A stretch of 37,641 nucleotides of DNA from Gallionellales bacterium RIFCSPLOWO2_02_FULL_57_47. Lineage in GTDB: Bacteria; Pseudomonadota; Gammaproteobacteria; Burkholderiales; Gallionellaceae. Made by a program: the position numbers and the translations under genes. Position 1 is the first letter of the stretch. Each line of letters begins with the position of its first letter. Under the pieces are notes generated by a model. That model was not told where the DNA came from and did no database searches. It saw only the letters and a program-made list of their open reading frames with translations. Positions 1 through 8,759 of the stretch are shown here, in pieces. Location: positions 1 to 37,641 of the forward strand of contig MGWZ01000123.1 in the NCBI GenBank assembly GCA_001801175.1. The letters run 5' to 3'.

Positions 1-9
1 TTGGCTGAC

Positions 10-34
10 ATCCGGCGGGTGTGACCCGCCCTAC
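10..34 (-). repeat. GTAG-headed REP-like hairpin, copy 1
   Basis: Read on the minus strand the element starts with GTAGGGCGGGT, has a three-base loop and closes with ACCCGCCG. A second copy lies at 31705-31729. A GTAG head followed by a GC-rich hairpin is the hallmark of REP elements mobilised by REP-associated transposases. It lies just past the 3' end of hisG and could also act as a terminator or RNA stabiliser. Confidence 0.7.
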
Positions 35-67
35 GCTTCCTGACCGCGTATATTTTCCTGATCGCCC

Positions 68-706
68 CTATTTCCTGATGGCAAGCTCAAACGCATCCAG
101 CATCGGCTGGATGGCGTCATGTTTCAATTTCAGCGCGGCCTGATTCACCACCAGGCGCGACGAGATGTCGGCGATATGCTCGACCGCCTTCAAATTGTTG
201 GCCTTGAGCGTGTTGCCGCTGCTTACCAGATCGACAATCGCATCCGACAATCCCACCAGCGGGGCCAGCTCCATCGAGCCATACAGCTTGATCAGGTCCA
301 CATGCACGCCTTTTGCGGCGAAGTGAGCCCTGGCGGTCTGCACATACTTGGTCGCCACGCGCAGGCGCGCGCCTTGGCGCACCGCGGATTCGTAATCGAA
401 ATCCTCGCGCACCGCCACCATCATGCGGCAGCGCGCGATGTTCAAGTCCAGCGGTTGATACAGCCCGGTGCCGCCGTGCTCGTTCAGCACATCCTTGCCC
501 GCCACGCCGAGGTCTGCAGCGCCATATTGCACATAGGTCGGCACGTCGCTGGCGCGCACGATGATCAAGCGCACATCGGCGCGATTAGTCGGCAGGATCA
601 GCTTGCGCGACGACTCCGGGTCTTCCGGCGTGGTAATGCCCGCCGCATTCAGCAGCGGCAGGGTCTCTTCGAAGATGCGTCCTTTGGACAGTGCGATAGT
701 TATCAT
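68..706 (-). CDS. hisG: ATP phosphoribosyltransferase, short form
   Basis: HisG joins ATP and PRPP to make phosphoribosyl-ATP, the first step of histidine synthesis in the cytoplasm. The 212-residue protein begins [14 protein letters not shown] and carries the substrate-binding stretch [13 protein letters not shown] and the PRPP-site segment [13 protein letters not shown]. It ends without the C-terminal ACT-like regulatory domain of the long form, so it is the short class, which is known to need the regulatory subunit HisZ; hisZ is not in this window. The frame is open upstream to a TTG at 814, but that extension runs into an inverted repeat and has no family similarity, so ATG 706 is chosen. 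It follows murA on the same strand, with a repeat element in between. Confidence 0.96.
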   Translation of the reverse strand: MITIALSKGRIFEETLPLLNAAGITTPEDPESSRKLILPTNRADVRLIIVRASDVPTYVQYGAADLGVAGKDVLNEHGGTGLYQPLDLNIARCRMMVAVREDFDYESAVRQGARLRVATKYVQTARAHFAAKGVHVDLIKLYGSMELAPLVGLSDAIVDLVSSGNTLKANNLKAVEHIADISSRLVVNQAALKLKHDAIQPMLDAFELAIRK

Positions 707-741
707 TTGAATAATCCTAATTGTCCTAGAAAAAGCAGATG

Positions 742-868
742 GTCCACGAGAAACACGAAAGGCACGAAACAATAGAAGTTGTACTGATATAGCAGTTCCC
801 CCATTGGGAATCAATTTGCAGCATGGAATCTTTTGAATGTTTTAGTGCATTTCGTGTTTTTCGTGGAC
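742..868. repeat. Inverted repeat of iterated CACGAAA words
   Basis: The left arm, 742-772, reads as three successive words of the form CACGARANN. The right arm, 838-868, is its near-complement, again with CACGAAA words and the same GTCCAC end. The arms are separated by about 65 bases in which no gene is seen. The element fills most of the gap between the murA stop (886) and the hisG start (706) and could fold into a long imperfect hairpin in the transcript. It shares its design, but not its word, with the elements at 2171, 25664, 28723, 35509 and 36121. Confidence 0.75.
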
Positions 869-885
869 AACTGTCTTTCCCATAA

Positions 886-2241
<1,356 letters not shown>

Positions 2242-2242
2242 A

Positions 2243-2479
2243 CTATTTATTTTGCCACTCTTCCGGCGTATAGGTTTTCATCGACAACGCGTGGATTTCC
2301 TCGCGCATCCGGTCGCCCAGAGTTTGATATACCAACTGGTGACGCTGCACGCGGCTTTTGCCGGTAAAAGCTTCGCTGACCACTACCGCTTCAAAGTGAT
2401 GACCGTCGCCCGACACGGTTAAATGTTCGGTCGGCATGCCCTGGGCGATGTTGTGTTGAATACTTTCCGGAGTGACCAT
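2243..2479 (-). CDS. ibaG: BolA/IbaG family protein
   Basis: This 78-residue protein starts MVTPESIQHNI and carries the BolA-fold features of a G-D-G-H-F-E strand (residues around 26-31) and the segment RVQRHQLVYQTLGDRM, with the conserved RHRxVY-like histidine that helps bind iron-sulfur clusters with monothiol glutaredoxins. IbaG is linked to acid stress and iron-sulfur handling and sits between mlaB and murA in many proteobacteria, as here. A GTG at 2491 would add four residues; ATG 2479 gives the usual length. It could equally be labelled a general BolA homologue, but the neighbours favour IbaG. Confidence 0.93.
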   Translation of the reverse strand: MVTPESIQHNIAQGMPTEHLTVSGDGHHFEAVVVSEAFTGKSRVQRHQLVYQTLGDRMREEIHALSMKTYTPEEWQNK

Positions 2480-2561
2480 AGCTAAATCCACTGAAAATTG
2501 AGATATACCTGATTAGCGCGTTTGAATGCGTTAATGACCAAACGCACGGGGTTGCGCATGA

Positions 2562-2849
2562 TCACACTGACTGCCGGGGTAACAGCTCAGCCACGCCATA
2601 CAGGCGCGCCAAACTGAGCAAGTCATCGGGCAAGCCTGTCACATGCAAAGCACGCTGACTGCGCTGTGCGGCCCTGGTCCAGCCCAGCAACATACTGACC
2701 GCAGCGGAATCGACAGACTCCACTCTGGAAAAGTCCACCCGCAAATCTTCGCTGGCCAGAAGTTGCAAGCCGGTTTCGAACAATGCCGGGACGGTTTCTA
2801 TCGTCAGATGGCCCTCCACCACCATCCAGTCATCCTCGCGCTTGATCAC
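2562..2849 (-). CDS. mlaB: MlaB, STAS-domain subunit of the Mla ABC transporter
   Basis: The 95-residue protein is a single STAS domain with the conserved segment VESVDSAAVSMLLGW, which includes the serine/threonine-type site of STAS proteins, and a C-terminal helix SLARLYGVAELL. In the MlaFEDB inner-membrane complex MlaB binds and stabilises the ATPase MlaF. Its ATG overlaps the mlaC stop by four bases, which implies translational coupling. STAS proteins are divergent, so the assignment rests on both the fold motif and the operon. Confidence 0.93.
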   Translation of the reverse strand: MIKREDDWMVVEGHLTIETVPALFETGLQLLASEDLRVDFSRVESVDSAAVSMLLGWTRAAQRSQRALHVTGLPDDLLSLARLYGVAELLPRQSV

Positions 2850-3478
2850 TTCGGCTCTTCCTTGTTTAGCGCAACATTTGCCGCGTTAATGTTTTTGTCG
2901 GCTAGCGTCTTGATCAGGCCGTCGATACCATTTTCCTGGATTTGCGTATTAAATGTGCCGCGATAGCTCATCACCATGCTGACCCCTTCAATGAATATGT
3001 CATATGCCTTCCAACCCTCTCCCGACTTCTTCAATTCATAATTCACCGGAACCGGCTGTGCGCCCGGCTTGCGGATAATGGTCTGGACGGTGACTTCTGT
3101 GGCGTCGGCTGCCATTTTGAGAGGTTTAACTTCTACCGCCTGGTCGCGATACACGGTAAAGACTTTGGTATAAGTGCGCACCAGCATATTGCGGAACTCT
3201 CTCACCAGCGCCTGCCTTTGCTCGGGTGTCGCAGTGCGCCAGGGCCTGCCCACGGCCAACTGCGTCATGCGCTCAAAATCAAAATGCGGCAGCACCTTGG
3301 CATCCACCAGCGCGAGAATTTTCTTCTGGTCGCCCGCCTGAATATCCTTGTCCTGCCTGATAATCGCAATGACCTCATCCACAGTGCTCCTGATCAACAC
3401 GTCAGGCGCAACCACCTCGGCCTGAGCAACACCAATCGCACACACCAAGCCCGCGAAAATTTTGAGCAATTCCTTCAT
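2846..3478 (-). CDS. mlaC: MlaC, periplasmic phospholipid-binding protein
   Basis: MlaC carries phospholipids through the periplasm between the outer-membrane MlaA complex and the inner-membrane MlaFEDB transporter. The 210-residue precursor has a signal peptide ending near AQA-EVVAP (residues 1-20). The MlaC (Tol-Tol-Ttg2) fold is marked by LPHFDFERMTQLAVGRPWR, by LVREFRNMLVRTYTKVF and by the late segment YDIFIEGVSMVMSYR. It lies 15 bases after mlaD and overlaps mlaB by four bases. mlaA is not in this window. Confidence 0.96.
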   Translation of the reverse strand: MKELLKIFAGLVCAIGVAQAEVVAPDVLIRSTVDEVIAIIRQDKDIQAGDQKKILALVDAKVLPHFDFERMTQLAVGRPWRTATPEQRQALVREFRNMLVRTYTKVFTVYRDQAVEVKPLKMAADATEVTVQTIIRKPGAQPVPVNYELKKSGEGWKAYDIFIEGVSMVMSYRGTFNTQIQENGIDGLIKTLADKNINAANVALNKEEPK

Positions 3479-3493
3479 CCTGATGTTCCCTGG

Positions 3494-3958
3494 TTATTTG
3501 GCTGGCTCATCCGCTTTGTTATAAATGAATTTGCCGATCATGTCTTCCAGCACGATGGCGGACTGTGTCTTTTTCAGTTGCTCGCCGCTCTTCAGCATTT
3601 GATCGTCGCCACCTGGCAGCAAACCGATGTACTGCTCGCCCAGCAAACCGGAAGTCAGAATATTGGCAAACGTATCCTTGGGAAACTGATAACGCTTGTC
3701 CAGGCTCATCACCACCTTCGCCTCGTAGCGCTCCGTATCCAGGGTGATGTCGGTCACTCTTCCCACCAGCACTCCCGCGCTCTTGATCGAAGCCTTGGTT
3801 TTCAGGCCGCCGATATTCGAAAAATAGGCATGCACCTGATAGGATTCCGACACATTGTAGGTACCCAGGTTCCCGACCTTCATCGCCAGCATCCCCAGTG
3901 CGGCAATGCCTGCCACCACGAAAATCCCCACCCACAAATCAATCGTCGTGCGTTCCAT
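3494..3958 (-). CDS. mlaD: MlaD, MCE-domain subunit of the Mla transporter
   Basis: MlaD is an inner-membrane-anchored protein whose MCE domains form a hexameric ring that passes phospholipids between MlaE and MlaC. The 154-residue sequence has one N-terminal membrane helix (IDLWVGIFVVAGIAALGMLAMKV, within residues 6-28). An MCE domain follows, with YFSNIGGLKTKASIKSAGVLVG and the ring-pore segment TSGLLGEQYIGLLPGG. Length and layout match the family. It sits three bases after mlaE. Confidence 0.97.
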   Translation of the reverse strand: MERTTIDLWVGIFVVAGIAALGMLAMKVGNLGTYNVSESYQVHAYFSNIGGLKTKASIKSAGVLVGRVTDITLDTERYEAKVVMSLDKRYQFPKDTFANILTSGLLGEQYIGLLPGGDDQMLKSGEQLKKTQSAIVLEDMIGKFIYNKADEPAK

Positions 3959-3961
3959 TAT

Positions 3962-4750
3962 TCAAACCCCTCTAAACATGATTGCAGTCAAAATAAAGTC
4001 CAGCATCAAAATCGCCAGCGACGAGGTAACCACCGTGCGCGTCGTCGCGCCGGATACGCCTTCCGCAGTGGGCGGCGCATCGTAACCTTCGTACAGTGCG
4101 ATCACCGTTACCACGATGCCGAACACAAAACTCTTGATCACGCCGTTAAGTATATCTTCGCGGAAATCCACTCCAGCCTGCATCTGCGACCAGAACGACC
4201 CCTCGTCCACGCCGATCTGCACCACCCCGACGAAGTAACCGCCGAACACGCCCACCGCGCTGAACAGCGCGGCCAGCAGCGGCATCGAAATCACCCCCGC
4301 CCAGAAACGCGGCGCGACGATGCGCGCGATCGGGTTGACTGCCATCATTTCCATCGCCGAGATCTGCTCGGTCGCCTTCATCAGGCCGATCTCAGCCGTC
4401 ATCGCCGAACCTGCGCGGCTGGCGAACAGCAGCGCGGCGACCACCGGCCCCAGCTCGCGCACCAGGCTTAAGGCCACCAGGCTACCCAGCGCCGATTCGG
4501 AGCCGTAGCGCTTGAGCGTCTCATAGCCCTGCAAGCCGAGCACCATGCCGACAAACAGCCCCGCCACGATGATGATGATCAGCGACATCACGCCGGTGGA
4601 AAACAGCTCCTTGATGATCAGGTGAAAACGCCGGAAGCCGCTGCCCGAGTGCGTCAGCGTGAGCAGAAAAAATCGCGTCGCCACGCCGATGTGCCACACC
4701 GCATTGATGGTGCGACGGCCGATTCCCTTGATTGCTTTGATTGCAGGCAT
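3962..4750 (-). CDS. mlaE: MlaE, permease subunit of the Mla transporter
   Basis: MlaE is the membrane permease at the core of the MlaFEDB phospholipid transporter. The 262-residue protein has the family's multiple hydrophobic helices and the conserved permease core FVGMVLGLQGYETLKRYG, RELGPVVAALLFASRAGSAMTAEIGLM and AMEMMAVNPIARIVAPR. It is encoded four bases after mlaF and three before mlaD, so the operon is tightly packed. No defect is visible. Confidence 0.97.
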   Translation of the reverse strand: MPAIKAIKGIGRRTINAVWHIGVATRFFLLTLTHSGSGFRRFHLIIKELFSTGVMSLIIIIVAGLFVGMVLGLQGYETLKRYGSESALGSLVALSLVRELGPVVAALLFASRAGSAMTAEIGLMKATEQISAMEMMAVNPIARIVAPRFWAGVISMPLLAALFSAVGVFGGYFVGVVQIGVDEGSFWSQMQAGVDFREDILNGVIKSFVFGIVVTVIALYEGYDAPPTAEGVSGATTRTVVTSSLAILMLDFILTAIMFRGV

Positions 4751-4754
4751 TGCG

Positions 4755-5558
4755 TCAGGATTGCAGATTCAGGTCATGGCGGTAATCACCGCCGGGGTAA
4801 TGGAATGGCACCGGACCATCCATCTCGCCATGCACAAACTGGTGCACAAAATCCTTTTCGGACGCGCGAATCTCGTCGGGCGTACCCTCCGCCACGATCA
4901 CGCCGCTCGCCATGAAATATACATAGTCCACAATCTTCAGCGACTCCTGTATATCGTGCGTCACCACTATCGAGGTCGCACCCAGCGAATCATTCAGCCG
5001 CCGGATCAAATCGCCAACCAAAGTCAGCGAAATCGGATCCAGCCCGGCAAACGGCTCGTCATACATGATCAACATCGGGTCGAGCGCCACAGCGCGCGCA
5101 AGGGCCACGCGCCGTGCCATGCCGCCGGACAGCTCCGAGGGCATCAGGTCCTGCGTGCCGCGCAAACCCACCGCATGCAGCTTCATCAACACCAGATCAT
5201 GTATCAGCTCCTCGGGAAGATCAGTGTGTTCGCGCATCTGAAACGCCACGTTGTCGTACACCGACATGTCGGTGAACAACGCACCGAACTGAAACAGCAT
5301 GCCCATCTTGCGGCGCATGGCATACATGCCATCCTGATCCAGATCGCTGGTCACCTGGCCATCCATCTTGATGTAACCCCTGGTCGGCTTGAGCACCCCG
5401 CCGATATGGCGCAGCAGCGTAGTCTTGCCGCAACCGCTTAGTCCCATGATAGCAACCAACTTTCCCTTGGGAAATGTCATGTTGATACCCTCAAGAACGG
5501 GACGTCTATCATAGGCAAAATTAAGGTCACAAATTTCAACCAAAGCGGATGAAGACAA
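4755..5558 (-). CDS. mlaF: MlaF, ATPase subunit of the Mla transporter
   Basis: MlaF is the cytoplasmic ABC ATPase that powers MlaE. It shows Walker A GLSGCGKTT, Q-loop QFGALF, signature LSGGMARRVALARA, Walker B LIMYDEPFAGLDP and the switch histidine in VVTHD. The start is unclear. The frame is open to a GTG at 5753, but that would overlap the divergent gene and lie upstream of the likely promoter (5600-5629). No ATG precedes the conserved LVEICDLNFAY, so one of three in-frame TTG codons (5570, 5558, 5543) is likely. TTG 5558 gives 267 residues, close to the usual length. No strong ribosome-binding site is seen before any of them. Confidence 0.95.
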   Translation of the reverse strand: MSSSALVEICDLNFAYDRRPVLEGINMTFPKGKLVAIMGLSGCGKTTLLRHIGGVLKPTRGYIKMDGQVTSDLDQDGMYAMRRKMGMLFQFGALFTDMSVYDNVAFQMREHTDLPEELIHDLVLMKLHAVGLRGTQDLMPSELSGGMARRVALARAVALDPMLIMYDEPFAGLDPISLTLVGDLIRRLNDSLGATSIVVTHDIQESLKIVDYVYFMASGVIVAEGTPDEIRASEKDFVHQFVHGEMDGPVPFHYPGGDYRHDLNLQS

Positions 5559-5599
5559 AGACGAAGACAAAATTGAAATCCGGAAAATCAAGAATGTGC

Positions 5600-5629
5600 A
5601 TTCTAAACCACAGCAGCGGCAATCCTCAA
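5600..5629 (-). promoter_or_regulatory. Probable sigma-70 promoter of the mla operon
   Basis: Read on the minus strand there is TTGAGG, an 18-base spacer and TAGAAT. The predicted start near 5593 lies upstream of the TTG candidates for mlaF, supporting a short leader and excluding the longer reading frame. The call is by eye only. Confidence 0.5.
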
Positions 5630-5667
5630 CTAATTGACTTAAATATAAATACCCGTTTATTCTTCTA

Positions 5668-5696
5668 TTGAGCTTCCGTCCGCTTGCCGTTATGCT
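5668..5696 (+). promoter_or_regulatory. Probable sigma-70 promoter of the response regulator gene
   Basis: TTGAGC, a 17-base spacer and TATGCT stand 47 bases before the chosen start codon. The same -35 box in the context TATTGAGC, the same spacer and a related -10 box occur at 8699-8727 and 10834-10862 within this locus. Confidence 0.5.
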
Positions 5697-5742
5697 CCCC
5701 ACCTGTTTATATTGCCAAGCATACAAGTTGAACTCACTCTCG

Positions 5743-7143
5743 ATGCTTCCCACTTTGATGATCGTTGACGACGACGCGCTGATCCGCGAAGGATTGGCGG
5801 TCGCCTTTCACAATGACTTCAAGATTTATCAGGCCGATACACGCGCTGCGGCTATAGATTTATTGCGCACCTTACCTACCCCTCCTCAACTGGCGCTGAT
5901 TGATCTGGGACTGCCGCCCATCCCGCACCGCCCGGATGAAGGTTTTTACCTGATAGCCGAATTGCTGGCACACTCGCCCAAAGTCAAGATTTTCGTCCTG
6001 TCCGGGCAAGACGACCAAAGCAACGCGCGCCATGCGCGTGCGCTGGGAGCGATAGATTTCATCGCCAAGCCTTGCGCTCCGGAAAAAATCAGGGAATACC
6101 TTGAGGAAGCGCTCAAGGTTCAGAAAAGCGAAACCAGCGATGAAGACCAGGGTGGCCAGTTATTCGGGATCATCGGCCAAAGCGCTCCAATCAAAGCGTT
6201 ACGCAATCAAATTGAAATGTATGCAGCCATCCCTTATCCGGTGCTCATTGAAGGGGAATCAGGCTGCGGCAAGGAACTGGTTGCAGCCGCCATACAGAAG
6301 CAGGGAGCCAATTCGAATGCGCCTTTTAAAGTGCTCAACTGCGCAGCAATCGCGCCCACTCTGATCGAACCGGCCCTGTTCGGCTACAGCAAGGGGGCCT
6401 TCACCGGGGCAGCGAGCGCGCAATCCGGTTTTTTTGAAGACGCATCCGACGGCACGCTGTTCCTGGATGAAATCGGCGAGTTGCCGCTGGAACTCCAAAC
6501 CAAGTTGTTGCGGGTACTGGAGAATGGCGAATATCAGCGTGTGGGCGAAACCACCACACGCCAAAGCCATGCGCGCATTATTGCCGCAACCAACCGCAAC
6601 TTGCGCGATGCAGTCAGAACCGGAACGTTTCGCGTTGATCTTTACCACCGCCTGAACGTATTCTCGATCGCTGTCCCGCCGTTGCGCGAACTGGGCCAGG
6701 ACAAGCTGGTGTTGCTCAACCATTTTCGCGCTTATTATGCCCGGCAAATCAACCAAGCCCCTTTCGAATTGCACCCGGAAGCATTGCAACTCTGGGAGCA
6801 ATACGGCTTTCCGGGCAACATACGGGAATTGCGCAACATCGTCATCCGGTTGGCCACCAAACACCCCGGGAAAAGAGTCAGCGCGATGCAATTGCAGGAC
6901 GAATTTGACCCGCTGGAAACGTCCACACACATGCAAGAGACCTCTTTATCCGAGTCAATAAAGCAGCAACTGTTACAAGGCAACTTCAGCCTGGATAAAC
7001 ATCTGCGCGAACAGGAAGGTTTTTACATCTCCGCCGCGCTGGAACTTGCCGCAAACAACATCAGCGAAGCCGCCAAACTGCTTGGCCTCAACCGCACTAC
7101 GCTGCACAGTCGCATGGATACACACGCAAAGCTCAACAGATAG
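5743..7143 (+). CDS. Sigma-54-dependent response regulator (NtrC class)
   Basis: This 466-residue protein has three parts. A receiver domain spans residues 1-125, with acidic residues D9-D11, probable phospho-acceptor D54 in LALIDLG and K109. An AAA+ domain spans 140-370, with Walker A GESGCGKE (171-178), the sigma-54 contact loop GAFTGA (218-223) and Walker B GTLFLDEIGEL. A Fis-type helix-turn-helix lies at 438-460. The GAFTGA loop implies activation of sigma-54 promoters. No histidine kinase gene is nearby. It lies nine bases before the MshM-like gene, so it probably controls the filament locus, though no clear -24/-12 site was found there. ATG 5743 is chosen; ATG 5758 is possible and the ribosome-binding site is weak. 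It resembles PEP-CTERM regulators in layout, but no exosortase genes are present. Confidence 0.93.
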   Translation: MLPTLMIVDDDALIREGLAVAFHNDFKIYQADTRAAAIDLLRTLPTPPQLALIDLGLPPIPHRPDEGFYLIAELLAHSPKVKIFVLSGQDDQSNARHARALGAIDFIAKPCAPEKIREYLEEALKVQKSETSDEDQGGQLFGIIGQSAPIKALRNQIEMYAAIPYPVLIEGESGCGKELVAAAIQKQGANSNAPFKVLNCAAIAPTLIEPALFGYSKGAFTGAASAQSGFFEDASDGTLFLDEIGELPLELQTKLLRVLENGEYQRVGETTTRQSHARIIAATNRNLRDAVRTGTFRVDLYHRLNVFSIAVPPLRELGQDKLVLLNHFRAYYARQINQAPFELHPEALQLWEQYGFPGNIRELRNIVIRLATKHPGKRVSAMQLQDEFDPLETSTHMQETSLSESIKQQLLQGNFSLDKHLREQEGFYISAALELAANNISEAAKLLGLNRTTLHSRMDTHAKLNR

Positions 7144-7152
7144 GACACATGT

Positions 7153-8673
7153 ATGTACTTGGAACACTTCGGCCTTAACGAGCCCCCTTTCAGGATCACG
7201 CCCGTCACGGAATTCTTTTTTTCCGGGGCAAACCGCGGTGAAATACTTGACGCGCTGATCTATTCAATCAGTGAAGTCGAGGGAATCGTCAAGGTCAGCG
7301 GCGAAGTCGGCAGCGGCAAAACCATGCTCTGCCGGATGCTGCTTGAGAAACTTCCCGGTCACATCGAGACCATCTACCTGGCCAACCCAAGCTTGTCGCG
7401 CGAGGAAATGCTGTATGCGATTGCCGACGGACTGGGGCTGAACATTGAAGGCAAACGTGTCGGCATCATCATCCAGAACATCCAGAACCGGCTCGAGGAA
7501 AAAGCCCGCGAAGGAAAACGTATCGTGGTGCTGGTGGATGAGGCACACGCCATGCCGCCGGATACGCTGGAAGAACTGCGCCTGTTGTACAACCTGCAAG
7601 TCGGCAATGCCAAACTGCTGCAGCTGGTCCTGTTCGGGCAACCGGAACTGAACGCCAAGCTGGACCAACCGAACATGCGCCAGCTCAAGGATCGCATCGT
7701 GCATCACTTCAACATGCAGCCGCTGTCGCGCAGCATCATTGAAAGCTACCTGATGTTCCGGATGCGTGCGGCCAACTATCACGGCCCCAACATTTTCTCG
7801 CCGAATGCAGTAAAACTCATCGCCAGCGCATCCAACGGATTGATGCGGCGCGTCAATATCCTCGCGGACAAATCATTGCTGGCCGCCTTTGTGGAAGACA
7901 CCCACAACATCGAAGCACGCCATGTCCAGGCGGCGATGCGCGACAGCGAACTCAAACCCGCGCGCCGCACCCTGCCCGACAGGAAGATACTCGCAGGAAG
8001 CGCGGTTGCCGCCCTGCTGGTGACAGGTTTGGCGGCCTGGTGGCTGCTGGATAAGCCGCAGACACCGCTTCGGCAATCCCAGAATATTCCACTTGCCCTG
8101 CCATCGGTTCCGGCAAGCCCCATGGTCGAAACACCAACAGACACCCCCCCACCCATCGCGGCTCAACCGGGCAATACGCTTGCACCGGCAACCGGCACTA
8201 CCGATCAAGCAACCGTAGCTTCCAACAGCGGCTCCCCTGCGGTATCGAGCAGCATTCCTCCCGCAGCGGCGGCCAGTACCGCGCCCAAACCAGGTTCAGC
8301 CGCAGGCAACGCGGCAATGAACACCACGCCCGGCCAGACGACAATCAGCACACCGGTCGCGCGCAAGCTCAGCCTGTTTGAGCAGCGCATCGAGGCAGGC
8401 AAACAATTGCTCGAACAAAAACAAGCCGTCGCCAGCATCCAGCTGTTTTACAGCGATCAAATCAATGTGAGGCGCATCGAAAGTTTTCTGGTTCGCGCAG
8501 ATGGATTAGGCGTGCTTTCCGAAATTTATCTGGTGCCCGCCAGGTTCGACGGCAAGGACGGGCTGCGCGCACTTTATGGCGCATACCCTACTGCTGATGC
8601 GGCACGCAACGATATCCAAAACCTGCCAAAACGCTATCAGGACGCTTTCGCCACATCCATCTATCTTTTCTGA
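7153..8673 (+). CDS. mshM: MshM/ExeA-like AAA ATPase with C-terminal SPOR-like domain
   Basis: Residues 1-265 form an ExeA/MshM-type AAA ATPase: the N-terminal YLEHFGLNEPPFRITP, Walker A GEVGSGKT (50-57) and Walker B IVVLVDEAH. A membrane helix follows at about 279-298, then a long Ala/Pro/Ser/Thr-rich linker (300-400). The end (about 427-506) starts IQLFYSDQ and ends with AYPTADAARNDIQNLP, which resembles a SPOR peptidoglycan-binding domain. ExeA-type proteins use energy and peptidoglycan contact to place a secretin through the cell wall, which would suit its place upstream of the mshL secretin gene. The SPOR call is by eye. Vibrio MshM is shorter, without such a tail as far as I recall. Confidence 0.88.
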   Translation: MYLEHFGLNEPPFRITPVTEFFFSGANRGEILDALIYSISEVEGIVKVSGEVGSGKTMLCRMLLEKLPGHIETIYLANPSLSREEMLYAIADGLGLNIEGKRVGIIIQNIQNRLEEKAREGKRIVVLVDEAHAMPPDTLEELRLLYNLQVGNAKLLQLVLFGQPELNAKLDQPNMRQLKDRIVHHFNMQPLSRSIIESYLMFRMRAANYHGPNIFSPNAVKLIASASNGLMRRVNILADKSLLAAFVEDTHNIEARHVQAAMRDSELKPARRTLPDRKILAGSAVAALLVTGLAAWWLLDKPQTPLRQSQNIPLALPSVPASPMVETPTDTPPPIAAQPGNTLAPATGTTDQATVASNSGSPAVSSSIPPAAAASTAPKPGSAAGNAAMNTTPGQTTISTPVARKLSLFEQRIEAGKQLLEQKQAVASIQLFYSDQINVRRIESFLVRADGLGVLSEIYLVPARFDGKDGLRALYGAYPTADAARNDIQNLPKRYQDAFATSIYLF

Positions 8674-8698
8674 AGGTTTGTATAGTCCAAATGATGTA

Positions 8699-8727
8699 TT
8701 GAGCAAGACCCGCAAAGCTGCTAGGCT
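8699..8727 (+). promoter_or_regulatory. Probable extended -10 promoter, copy 1 of a duplicated leader
   Basis: TTGAGC, a 17-base spacer, then TAGGCT preceded by TGC (extended -10). An AGGGGA ribosome-binding site (8744-8749) lies ten bases before the ATG at 8760. The whole arrangement recurs at 10834-10891 before mshL. Confidence 0.6.
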
Positions 8728-8759
8728 CGAACAATAAAAAACCAGGGGAAATCTGGATA

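Noticed and set aside
2942-4471. Long plus-strand open frame of about 509 codons
   Set aside because: It is antisense to mlaC, mlaD and mlaE, which have clear family motifs. The translation is rich in His, Arg and Gln, as expected of a mirror frame of GC-rich genes.
5743-8673. PEP-CTERM/exosortase regulatory pair (regulator plus ExeA-like ATPase)
   Set aside because: The two proteins resemble members of that system in layout, but no exosortase, PEP-CTERM protein or polysaccharide gene is present, and MSHA-type genes follow directly.
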